NCBI RefSeq assembly: GCF_009930815.1 | Contig: NZ_CP022222.1 | Location: 1,034,501 to 1,098,500, forward strand | Length of the DNA stretch: 64,000 bases | Source of the DNA: Bradyrhizobium sp. CCBAU 051011 | Lineage (GTDB): Bacteria; Pseudomonadota; Alphaproteobacteria; Rhizobiales; Xanthobacteraceae | Reading direction: 5' to 3' | Shown here: positions 40,659-48,597 of the stretch, piece after piece | How positions within the stretch are numbered: position 1 is the stretch's first letter | Layout: each line of letters starts with the position of its first letter | Translations under genes and position numbers: made by a program | The notes under the pieces: generated by a model | Told to the model about the DNA's origin: nothing | The model's input: the letters and a program-made list of their open reading frames with translations, nothing else | Database searches by the model: none

Positions 40659-41512
40659 ACGGGTCTCGTCATATTCGCGCTGCCATTGCCCTCGCGCTCC
40701 AAGCGCTCGACGACCGCCCGGTAGAATCGTTCGGCCTGCGCGACGACTTCTTCGGGCGCCCGCGCGCGACCATTCTCAAACGACGCCCGCCCTAACTCGA
40801 ATTCCGAATCGAGGAATCTCGCGACGACAGGCGGTAACGGAGCGGCGCCAAGCTCGCGCGTCGCAAGCTTGCGGCGCATGAGATCGGCAACCTCCCTGCG
40901 TAACGCGGCCGGGGGATCGCATTCCGCCATCAGCGTCGGAAAGTGCATTGGCGCAATGGCTTCCGTCGGGTGCACCCGCAGCCAACGCAAGGTTGCGGCC
41001 GGACGGAGGGCATAGAAGATTTTCTTCTGCGCCACGCTTGTCCCATCGCCAAAATAAACCCGCCTCTGGCGTTCTCCAAGATGAAGGTAGTGGCGACCAA
41101 TGGCGTCCCGAGTCGCGGCATGCTGCGCGAACTCCAGGAAGCCGTCCCGGAACCAGGCCTGCCCGCGATAAACCACGGGCGACCGCAGCCACTCGACAAT
41201 CACCGCATTGCCTTTCAGCAACAGCCGGAGCGCCTTGCCAAGATCCCACCCGTTCGCGTCCAGGTCGTCTTTGGGCGGAAACTCGATTACGTCTCGCACT
41301 GGCCAAGGGGTGATATGCTCCGCAATACGCCGCACGAAGACGAAGCGGCAATCGTAGTCGCTATCAGGCGAGGAAAAGCCCCATGCACGACTTCCGCTCT
41401 CAATGGCCAGCGGCAAGAATACCTTATGCTCGTCGGCTATGCGGTCGAGCAGCGCATCGATAAGCGCGACCTTCTCGCCTTCCATCTCGGGTGGGATGCT
41501 TCTCAAACTCAT
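40655..41512 (-). CDS. RlaP-like (PF10127-type) nucleotidyltransferase
   Basis: This 285-residue protein of the DNA polymerase beta-type nucleotidyltransferase fold has its catalytic motif at ESGSRAWGFSSPDSDYDCRF (about residues 38-57), giving GS plus the D-x-D pair of the active site. KGNAVIVEWLRSPVVYR and a His-rich helical C-terminal half follow. RlaP-family proteins occur in some bacteria with RNA ligases and are thought to act in RNA repair; substrates are unknown. Its stop overlaps the gluQRS start (ATGA), so the two are coupled. No RNA ligase is present here. Confidence 0.8.
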   Translation of the reverse strand: MSLRSIPPEMEGEKVALIDALLDRIADEHKVFLPLAIESGSRAWGFSSPDSDYDCRFVFVRRIAEHITPWPVRDVIEFPPKDDLDANGWDLGKALRLLLKGNAVIVEWLRSPVVYRGQAWFRDGFLEFAQHAATRDAIGRHYLHLGERQRRVYFGDGTSVAQKKIFYALRPAATLRWLRVHPTEAIAPMHFPTLMAECDPPAALRREVADLMRRKLATRELGAAPLPPVVARFLDSEFELGRASFENGRARAPEEVVAQAERFYRAVVERLEREGNGSANMTRPV

Positions 41513-41644
41513 CTTTCCAGCTCAGGGCGGGCTATGACCTGTCCGCCGAGGCAGAAAGATATCGACAGCCGGAGGCCGCAGACGGCTATTCGCAGTCTGC
41601 ACAAGGCAGATTACCATGCCCGACCATGACTAAGAAGATCCGTA

Positions 41645-42337
41645 ATGACCATCCACCTCAACAGCCAGTCCGATCTCGAAGATGCCGTCCACGCGCTGGT
41701 CAAGCAGGACGTGCGGCTGAAGCCGATCTTCGAACTGACGGGCATGCCGGCGCTGCGGCAGCGCGAGCCGGGTTTTGCGGGCCTCGCGGCGATCGTGTGC
41801 GGCCAGCAATTGTCCACCGCAAGCGCTGGCGCGATCTGGGCGCGGCTGGCGGCCGCGTTCGACCCGTTCGATCACCACACCATCGGCAAGGCCCGCACCG
41901 ACCGCCTTGGCCGGCTGGGGCTTTCGGCCGCCAAGATCAAGACGCTGAAACATATCGCGCGCGAACTGGCCGCCGAACGGCTGAACCTCGAGGTGCTGGC
42001 CGAGGAAGATGCGGACGCTGCGCATCATACCCTGATCGCGCTGCCCGGCATCGGACCGTGGACCGCCGACGTCTATCTGCTGTTCTGTCTCGGCCATGGC
42101 GATGCCTGGCCGGCCGGAGATATCGCCATACAGGAAGCGGTCAAAGTCGGGCTCGGCCTGAAGGCTCGCCCGACCGCCAAGCAGATGGCCTCGCTGGCGG
42201 AACCCTGGCGCCCCTTGCGCGGCGCGGCGGCGCATCTGTGGTGGAGCTACTACCGGGTGCTGAAAAAGCGCGAGGGCGTGCTCGCCGACAAGATTACCCC
42301 CGCAGCCGTACCCGGTCTTCGCGCGCGGAAACCGTGA
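41645..42337 (+). CDS. AlkA-like DNA-3-methyladenine glycosylase
   Basis: This 230-residue HhH-GPD superfamily base-excision enzyme has the hairpin-helix-hairpin LPGIGPWTADVYLLF near residue 137 and the catalytic Asp in WPAGDIAIQEAV. Family members remove alkylated purines such as 3-methyladenine. It lacks the extra N-terminal domain of E. coli AlkA and is thus the compact type common in alphaproteobacteria. No Fe-S Cys cluster is seen at the C-terminus. Its last 44 bp overlap the convergent LysR gene. Confidence 0.88.
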   Translation: MTIHLNSQSDLEDAVHALVKQDVRLKPIFELTGMPALRQREPGFAGLAAIVCGQQLSTASAGAIWARLAAAFDPFDHHTIGKARTDRLGRLGLSAAKIKTLKHIARELAAERLNLEVLAEEDADAAHHTLIALPGIGPWTADVYLLFCLGHGDAWPAGDIAIQEAVKVGLGLKARPTAKQMASLAEPWRPLRGAAAHLWWSYYRVLKKREGVLADKITPAAVPGLRARKP

Positions 42338-43181
42338 CGAAGTCGATCACCGCGCGCACCGCGGGGAGATCGACGAGATCGGGATGCGCCAGCAGCCAGA
42401 GATCGGCCACGCTGACGAGTTTCTGCGGCGCGACGCGGACCAGTTCCGGATAGGCGGCCGCGACGAAACAAGACAGCGTCGATATCCCGAGACCCGCGCG
42501 AGCGGCGGCGAGCATGTCGCCTTGCGAGGAGCAGCGCATCACCATCGAACCCTGTTTTGTGATCGCGTCGCTCCAGCGCGCCAGGCGCTCGTTTGACAGC
42601 CGGTCGGCAAAGCCGATGACGCTGTGGCCTTTCCATTCGTCGCGCCGTTCAGGCAGGCGCCGCCGCGCCGCATAATCGCGCGAGGCGTAGAAGCCGGTGC
42701 CGAGCCGGCCGATCTTGCGGCCGATCAAATTCTCCTCGCCGCTGTCGACAGGGCGTAGCACCACATCGGCCTCGCGGCGGCGTACGCTGGCCGGATACGG
42801 ATAGGTGATGATTTCGATCTGGATATGGTCATGCCTGCGCAGGAACGGCCCGAGCCGCGGCATCAGCCAGTGCGAGGCGAGCGTAGCGCCGATTGACAGC
42901 TTGACCACGCCGCGCGCCTGCGCACCCGTCGCCGACACCGCAGCCTCGGCACGCAACGCCGCCGCCGCCATCGCATCGACATGCTCGCGAAATTTCTGCC
43001 CGTGCGAGGTTAGTGAAAGACCTTCGTTGGACCGGGCAAACAAGGGGATGCCGAGCTGGCCCTCCAGTTCGACGATCTTGCGCCCAACGGTCGGATGACT
43101 GGAGCGCAGGCGGCGCGCCGCGGCCGCGAAGCTGCGGGTCTCGGCCACCGCGACGAAGGTCTTGCACAGATCCCAGTCCAT
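42294..43181 (-). CDS. LysR-family transcriptional regulator (1)
   Basis: This 295-residue regulator starts MDWDLCKTFVAVAETRSFAAAARRL with the winged helix-turn-helix in residues 1-60 (HPTVGRKIVELEGQLGIPLF). A periplasmic-binding-like effector domain follows (LRRHDHIQIEIITYPYPASVRRREADVVLRP). The effector is unknown. It is divergent from the nitronate monooxygenase gene at 43379, about 200 bp apart, and may control that cluster; this is inference from arrangement. No T-N11-A box could be singled out. Confidence 0.9.
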   Translation of the reverse strand: MDWDLCKTFVAVAETRSFAAAARRLRSSHPTVGRKIVELEGQLGIPLFARSNEGLSLTSHGQKFREHVDAMAAAALRAEAAVSATGAQARGVVKLSIGATLASHWLMPRLGPFLRRHDHIQIEIITYPYPASVRRREADVVLRPVDSGEENLIGRKIGRLGTGFYASRDYAARRRLPERRDEWKGHSVIGFADRLSNERLARWSDAITKQGSMVMRCSSQGDMLAAARAGLGISTLSCFVAAAYPELVRVAPQKLVSVADLWLLAHPDLVDLPAVRAVIDFVTVSAREDRVRLRG

Positions 43182-43378
43182 CGGCGCTCCTCCCGGCTCC
43201 GTTCATTCCTGACCGATTACCTGTTCAATATTGAACGGCCGGAGCGCGTCGTCCAGCCCTATAATGCGACCCAATAAATAGCGCCCGGCCAGCGGCTCCG
43301 CCCGGCCCGACGCTCTCAAATCAACATCAATCGACGCGTCCCGGCACCGCCGGCATTGCGTTGCACGGGAGAGACCGA

Positions 43379-44353
43379 ATGCCGTTGCCTGCTTCGCTTG
43401 CCAATTCGCTCGAACTGCCCGTGGTCGGCTCGCCGCTGTTCATCGTCTCCGGGCCGGAGCTTGTCATCGCCCAGTGCAAGGCCGGCATCGTCGGCTCGTT
43501 CCCGGCGCTGAACGCCCGTCCGGTCGAAAAGCTCGACGAATGGCTGACACGCATCGAGAACGAGCTCGGCGAGTACAAGGCGCTGCATCCGGAGAAGAAG
43601 GTCGCGCCTTACGCGGTCAACCAGATCTGCCACCATTCCAACGACCGGCTGATGAAGGACATGGAGACCTGTGTGAAGCACAAGGTTCCGATCATCATCA
43701 CCTCGCTGCGCCCGCCGATCGAAATCGTCGAGGCAGCGCATTCCTATGGCGGCGTCGTGTTCCACGACGTGATCAACGTCAAGCATGCGCGGAAAGCGGC
43801 CGAACACGGCGTCGATGGCCTGATCCTGGTTTGCGCCGGCGCCGGCGGCCATGCCGGCACGCTGTCGCCGTTCGCGCTGCTGCGCGAGGTGAAGCAGTGG
43901 TTCAAGGGCACGATCCTGCTGTCCGGCGCGATCTCGGACGGCTGGGGCATTGCCTCGGCGCTCGCGCTCGGGGCTGATGCGGCTTACATGGGCACGCGCT
44001 TCATTGCGACAGCGGAAGCCAACGCCGACCCGGCCTACAAGGCCGCGCTGGTCGAGCACGCCGCGCACGACATCGTCTACTCCAACCTGTTCACCGGCGT
44101 GCACGGCAATTATCTTGGCCCCTCGATCGTGGCCGCGGGGCTCGATCCCGACAACCTGCCGCTCAGCGACAAGTCGAAGATGAATTTCGGCTCCGGCGGC
44201 AACACCAAGGCCAAGGCGTGGCGCGACATCTGGGGCTCCGGTCAGGGCATCGGCCAGATCGCGGACGCGCCGCCGGTCACCGAGCTGGTGGAGCGGTTGA
44301 AGGCCGAATTCACTGAGGCCAGCGGCGACTTCCTCAAGCGAGCGCGTGCGTAA
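43379..44353 (+). CDS. Nitronate monooxygenase-family flavoprotein
   Basis: This 324-residue FMN-dependent TIM-barrel oxidase of the 2-nitropropane dioxygenase family starts MPLPASLANSLELPVVGSPLF. It has AVNQICHHSNDR, the FMN-phosphate loop VCAGAGGHAGTLSP, LSGAISDGWGIASALALGADAAYMGTRF, and a C-terminal helical tail. The family oxidises nitronates or 3-nitropropionate; some members have other substrates. GGGAGAGACC precedes ATG 43379. A TTG 18 bases upstream is disfavoured. The next two genes are a substrate-binding protein and a CoA ligase, suggesting one operon for uptake and breakdown of an organic acid. Confidence 0.85.
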   Translation: MPLPASLANSLELPVVGSPLFIVSGPELVIAQCKAGIVGSFPALNARPVEKLDEWLTRIENELGEYKALHPEKKVAPYAVNQICHHSNDRLMKDMETCVKHKVPIIITSLRPPIEIVEAAHSYGGVVFHDVINVKHARKAAEHGVDGLILVCAGAGGHAGTLSPFALLREVKQWFKGTILLSGAISDGWGIASALALGADAAYMGTRFIATAEANADPAYKAALVEHAAHDIVYSNLFTGVHGNYLGPSIVAAGLDPDNLPLSDKSKMNFGSGGNTKAKAWRDIWGSGQGIGQIADAPPVTELVERLKAEFTEASGDFLKRARA

Positions 44354-44398
44354 GACACGCCGCTTCAACAAACAACCAAACAAGCAGGGAGTGATACT

Positions 44399-45598
44399 AT
44401 GAGAGCCATCGCGATGTGCTGTGCCGGACTTCTGGCGCTCACGGGCAGCACGGCCCGCGCCGAAAACGGCGTTACCGCTAACGAAATCCTGATCGGGCAG
44501 ACCATGCCTTACAGCGGTCCGCTGTCGAGCTATTCCGGCCTCGGCAAGGTCGCGCAGGCGTATTTTGACAAGGTGAATGCCGAAGGCGGCATCAGCGGCC
44601 GCAAGCTCAAGCTGCACAGCCTCGACGACGCCTATTCGCCGCCCAAGACGGTCGAGCAGACCCGCCGGCTGGTCGAGCAGGACGAGGTGCTGCTGGTGTT
44701 CGGATCGCTCGGCACGGCGACCAACAGCGCGGTCCACCGCTACCTGAACGGCAAGAAGGTGCCGCAACTCTTCATCACCACCGGCGCCAGCAAGTGGGCC
44801 GATCCGAAGCATTTCCCATGGACGATGGGCGGGATGGCCTCGTACCATTCCGAAGGCGTCATCTATGGCAAATACGTGCTACGCACCAAGCCTGACGCGA
44901 AGATCGCGATCCTGTCGCAGAACGACGATTTCGGCCGCGACTATGTCTCCGCATTCAAGCGCGGCCTCGGCGACAAGGCGGCCAGCATGATCGTGGCCGA
45001 GGCGGTCTACGAGGCTACGCAGCCGACGATCGATTCGCAGCTCGCGACGCTGAAAGCCTCCGGCGCCAACGTGTTCTTTGGCGCCGCCATTGGCAAGTTC
45101 GGCTCGCAGATGATCCGCCGCAGCGCCGAGATGGGATTCAAGCCGGACCTGTTCCTGGTGCCGACTTCAGTGACCTCGATCGCGACGATCCTGACGCCCG
45201 CAGGGCTGGAAAACGCGACCGGACTGGTCTCTGCGGCCTATCTGAAGAACATCAACGATCCGCAATGGGCTGACGATGCCGACGTGAAGGAGTATTTCGC
45301 CTTCATGAAGCAGTACATGCCTTCGGCCGACCCGCACGACACCACCTACGCCAGTGGCTACACCAGCCTGACATTGCTGGCGCATGTGCTGCGCGCGTGC
45401 GGCGACGATCTGAGCCGTGCTAACGTGCTGAAGAAGGCGACCTCGCTGAACAAGGTCTCGCTGCCGCTGCTGCTGCCCGGAATCACGGTGACGACCGGCC
45501 CCGACGACTATTTGCTGTTCCAGCAACTCCGCATGCAGCGCTTCGACGGCAAGAGCTGGGTCGGCTTCGGCGATTTGATCGAAGACCAAGAACCGTAA
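44399..45598 (+). CDS. ABC transporter substrate-binding protein, branched-chain amino acid type
   Basis: This 399-residue periplasmic protein of the LivK/HAAT family has a signal peptide (MCCAGLLALTGSTARA). The mature part shows TANEILIGQTMPYSGPLSSYS, ISGRKLKLHSLDDAYSPPKTVEQTRRLVEQD, FITTGASKWADPKHFPW and YGKYVLRTKPDAKIAILSQNDDFGRDY, all typical. Many rhizobial members bind aromatic or other organic acids instead of amino acids. No permease or ATPase gene is next to it, so it must use a transporter encoded elsewhere. It ends 18 nt before the CoA ligase. Confidence 0.9.
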   Translation: MRAIAMCCAGLLALTGSTARAENGVTANEILIGQTMPYSGPLSSYSGLGKVAQAYFDKVNAEGGISGRKLKLHSLDDAYSPPKTVEQTRRLVEQDEVLLVFGSLGTATNSAVHRYLNGKKVPQLFITTGASKWADPKHFPWTMGGMASYHSEGVIYGKYVLRTKPDAKIAILSQNDDFGRDYVSAFKRGLGDKAASMIVAEAVYEATQPTIDSQLATLKASGANVFFGAAIGKFGSQMIRRSAEMGFKPDLFLVPTSVTSIATILTPAGLENATGLVSAAYLKNINDPQWADDADVKEYFAFMKQYMPSADPHDTTYASGYTSLTLLAHVLRACGDDLSRANVLKKATSLNKVSLPLLLPGITVTTGPDDYLLFQQLRMQRFDGKSWVGFGDLIEDQEP

Positions 45599-45616
45599 GA
45601 ATTGGAGAAGTCGGCC

Positions 45617-47143
45617 ATGATCATCGGCGGCGAACGCCACATCAGCTATCCCGATATCCACGCCCGCATCGCGCGGGCGGTGACGGGCTTTAGGGCGTTC
45701 GGCCTCAGTGGCGGAAGGCCGGTCGGCATGATGCTGCGCAACGATTTTGCGTTCTTCGAAGTGTCGGCCGCTGCCGCGGCGCTGGGCAGTCCGGTGGTGC
45801 CGATCAACTGGCATCTGAAGGCCGAGGAAGTGGCCTACATCCTGGCCGACAGCGGCGCCAAAATCCTGGTCTGCCACGCCGACCTGCTGCCGCAGATCAG
45901 GGACGGCCTGCCTGCCGATGTGCGGCTCCTCGTGGTGACCACGCCGCCGGAAATCGCCGCCGCGTTCAACGTGCCGGCCGCATTGACGCAAGTCCCCCAC
46001 GGCATGACCGACTGGGACCGCTGGCGCGATACGCTTACGCCGTCGCAGGACGCCCCGATCGGCAGCGCGCCGATGTTTTATACGTCGGGCACAACCGGCC
46101 TGCCCAAGGGCGTGCGCCGCAAGCCGATGGCGCCGGAACAGGTCGCGGCATCGGCCCGGGTCGGCGGCATCGCCTATGGCGTCAAGCCGAATGAGGACCA
46201 GATCATACTGATGAACGGCCCGATGTACCATTCGGCGCCGAACTCCTACGGCATGCTGGCGTTCCGCAGCGGCTGCACCATCGTGCTCGAACCGCGCTTC
46301 GATCCCGAAGACATGCTGCAACTGATCGAGCGCCACCGCGTCACCCACATGCACATGGTGCCGACGATGTTCGTCCGCCTGCTGCGGCTGCCGGATGAGA
46401 TCAAGCGGCGCTACGATCTATCGTCGCTGCGCTTCATCGTCCATGGCGCGGCGCCTTGCCCGCCGCAGGTCAAGCGCGCCATGATCGATTGGTGGGGACC
46501 GGTCATCAACGAATATTTCGGCTCGACCGAAACCGGCATTCCGGTGTGGCATTCGGCCGAGGAGGCGCTGGCGAAACCCGGCACGGTCGGCCGCGCCATC
46601 GAAGGCGGCATCGTCAAAATCTTCCGCCCCGACGGCTCGCTGTGCGGCGTCGACGAAACAGGCGAAATCTTCATGCGGCAAATGTCCGTTCCGGATTTCG
46701 ACTATCACGGCAACGCCGAGGCGCGCGCCGAGGCGGGCCGCGAGGGCCTCGTCAGCGTCGGTGACGTCGGCTATCTCGACAAGGACGGCTACCTGTTCCT
46801 GTGCGACCGCAAGCGCGACATGGTGATATCGGGCGGCGTCAACATCTATCCGGCGGAGATCGAGAACGCGCTGATCGGCATGGACGGCGTGCGCGACTGC
46901 GCGGTGTTCGGCGTCCCCGACGACGAATTCGGCGAGCGGCTGTTCGCGTGTATTGAGCCGGAGGTGAACGTCGCGCTGTCACCGGCCGCGGTGCAGGAAT
47001 TTTTGCGTGGCAAGCTGGCGAATTTTAAGGTGCCGAAGGACATCCAGCTCATGGACGCGATGCCTCGCGAAGCCACCGGCAAGATTTTCAAACGCAAACT
47101 GCGGGATCTGTATACCGAAGGCAAGCTGCGGGCGATTGTGTGA
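45617..47143 (+). CDS. AMP-dependent acyl-CoA synthetase (1)
   Basis: This 508-residue adenylate-forming CoA ligase shows the P-loop YTSGTTGLPKGVRR near residue 155, NEYFGSTETGIPVW, the ATP-ribose Asp in VGDVGYLDKDGYLFLCDRKRDM, ISGGVNIYPAEIE and the C-terminal catalytic Lys in MPREATGKIFKRKL. The substrate is not readable; similarity to acid:CoA ligases and the neighbours suggests an aliphatic or aromatic carboxylate. ATG 45617 with GGAGAAG nine bases upstream is chosen over the TTG at 45602. A related ligase is encoded at 59932-61449. Confidence 0.9.
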   Translation: MIIGGERHISYPDIHARIARAVTGFRAFGLSGGRPVGMMLRNDFAFFEVSAAAAALGSPVVPINWHLKAEEVAYILADSGAKILVCHADLLPQIRDGLPADVRLLVVTTPPEIAAAFNVPAALTQVPHGMTDWDRWRDTLTPSQDAPIGSAPMFYTSGTTGLPKGVRRKPMAPEQVAASARVGGIAYGVKPNEDQIILMNGPMYHSAPNSYGMLAFRSGCTIVLEPRFDPEDMLQLIERHRVTHMHMVPTMFVRLLRLPDEIKRRYDLSSLRFIVHGAAPCPPQVKRAMIDWWGPVINEYFGSTETGIPVWHSAEEALAKPGTVGRAIEGGIVKIFRPDGSLCGVDETGEIFMRQMSVPDFDYHGNAEARAEAGREGLVSVGDVGYLDKDGYLFLCDRKRDMVISGGVNIYPAEIENALIGMDGVRDCAVFGVPDDEFGERLFACIEPEVNVALSPAAVQEFLRGKLANFKVPKDIQLMDAMPREATGKIFKRKLRDLYTEGKLRAIV

Positions 47144-47166
47144 GAGGCCACGCTACGCACCTCCGC

Positions 47167-47285
47167 GTCATTGCGAGGAGCGAAGCGACCGAAGCAATCC
47201 ATCTCTCCCCGTACGGAGAGGTCGATTGCTTCGCGGAGCCTGTCATCGGGCGCGCATTCGCGCGACCCGTTGGCTCGCAAATGAC
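47167..47285. repeat. Dispersed palindromic repeat, copy D
   Basis: Same orientation and asymmetric right arm as copy B (15241-15357): gtcattgcgaggagcgaagc, gaagcaatcc, gattgcttcgcggagcctg, then the cgcgcattcgcgcgacccg arm, ending ggctcgcaaatgac with one extra A. It lies between the CoA ligase and the DUF2855 gene. Confidence 0.9.
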
Positions 47286-47399
47286 GGTGGAGGCATTCCC
47301 GTACCCAATCCGAACAGCGTTTTAAACATCATTGCTGTTGCAAAACGGTCATTGGTCGGCGCAAAGATTGCTGCACGTGAAGCGCAGGGATCCGAAACC

Positions 47400-48491
47400 A
47401 TGCAAGCCACCGACTTCGTCGTCGCCCGCAACGATCTGCAGCAATGCAAGGTGATCGAAACACCACTGCCCGACGCGGCCGCGCTGCCTGACGAGGCGGT
47501 GCTGGTGAAGGTCACGCGCTTTGCCTTCACCGCCAACAACATCACCTATGCCGTGCTCGGCGATCATCTGAAATACTGGCAATTGTTTCCGGCGCCCGAC
47601 GGCTTTGGTAACGTTCCGGTATGGGGATTTGGTGAGGTAATTTCCTCAAAGCATCCCGGGATTGCCGCAGGCGAAACCTTGTTCGGCTACTTCCCGATGG
47701 CGACGCATCTCGTCATCGAAGCTGCCGACGTCTCCAAAACTGGGCTACGCGACGCTGCCGCGCACCGGCAAGGGGTGGCGCCGGTCTATAATGCCTATAG
47801 GCGGGTCAGCGGCGATCCGGCGTTTGTGGGCAAGCAGGGCGACTATCAGGCGCTGCTGCGCCCGCTGTTCATGTTGTCGTTCCTGGTCGATGACTTTCTC
47901 GCCGAGAACGAATTTTATGGCGCAAAAAGCGTGATGCTGTCCTCGGCTTCCAGCAAGACCGCCTACGGGCTGGCGCACCTCCTGCACGCGAGGAGAAACG
48001 GCATCAAGGTGATCGGACTGACCTCGGCGGGCAATACGTCCTTCGTCAAATCGCTCGGCTGCTACGACGAGGTCGTGACCTATGACAACGTGGACTCGCT
48101 GCCGACGAGCTCCGCCGTCGCGTATGTCGACATGGCCGGCAACAGCCCGTTGCGCGCGACGCTGCACCGGCACTTCGGCGAGCAGATGAAATATAGCGGA
48201 ATCATCGGCCTCACGCATCGCAAGTCATCGCCCGATGAAGCGGCACAGGCCCTGCCCGGCGCCAAGCCTCAATTTTTCTTCGCGCCGGACCAGATCCGCA
48301 AGCGTGCCAAGGAGTGGGGGCCGGGCGGTGTCGACGCGCGGTTTGGCGCCGCATGGTCCGGCTTCGTCCCGATGCTGGATCAATGGGTGAAGGTGATCGA
48401 GCACCTTGGACCTGCGGCCGTTCAACGCGCCTATCTCGACACTCTCAACGGGCGCGTACCGCCGCATCAGGGGTTGATCCTGTCGCTCTAA
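47400..48491 (+). CDS. DUF2855 family protein
   Basis: This 363-residue protein is related in layout to medium-chain dehydrogenases. The early region (LVKVTRFAFTANNITYAVLGD) resembles the GroES-like fold and the middle (SVMLSSASSKTAYGLAHLL, KVIGLTSAGNTSFVKSLGCYDEVVTYDNV) resembles a nucleotide-binding Rossmann half. No zinc Cys cluster is present. It is annotated only as DUF2855 in family databases as far as I know. An in-frame extension upstream crosses the palindromic repeat and is rejected. Its position in a catabolic stretch suggests an oxidoreductase. Confidence 0.8.
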   Translation: MQATDFVVARNDLQQCKVIETPLPDAAALPDEAVLVKVTRFAFTANNITYAVLGDHLKYWQLFPAPDGFGNVPVWGFGEVISSKHPGIAAGETLFGYFPMATHLVIEAADVSKTGLRDAAAHRQGVAPVYNAYRRVSGDPAFVGKQGDYQALLRPLFMLSFLVDDFLAENEFYGAKSVMLSSASSKTAYGLAHLLHARRNGIKVIGLTSAGNTSFVKSLGCYDEVVTYDNVDSLPTSSAVAYVDMAGNSPLRATLHRHFGEQMKYSGIIGLTHRKSSPDEAAQALPGAKPQFFFAPDQIRKRAKEWGPGGVDARFGAAWSGFVPMLDQWVKVIEHLGPAAVQRAYLDTLNGRVPPHQGLILSL

Positions 48492-48597
48492 CGGCATGAC
48501 CGATATCTCCTCACGCCCTTTCTGCGCCGTCCCGAATAGGTATAGGCTCGGCAGGACAGGGAAACGCCGCGAAGACGGCCGGTGATGGGAAACGCCC

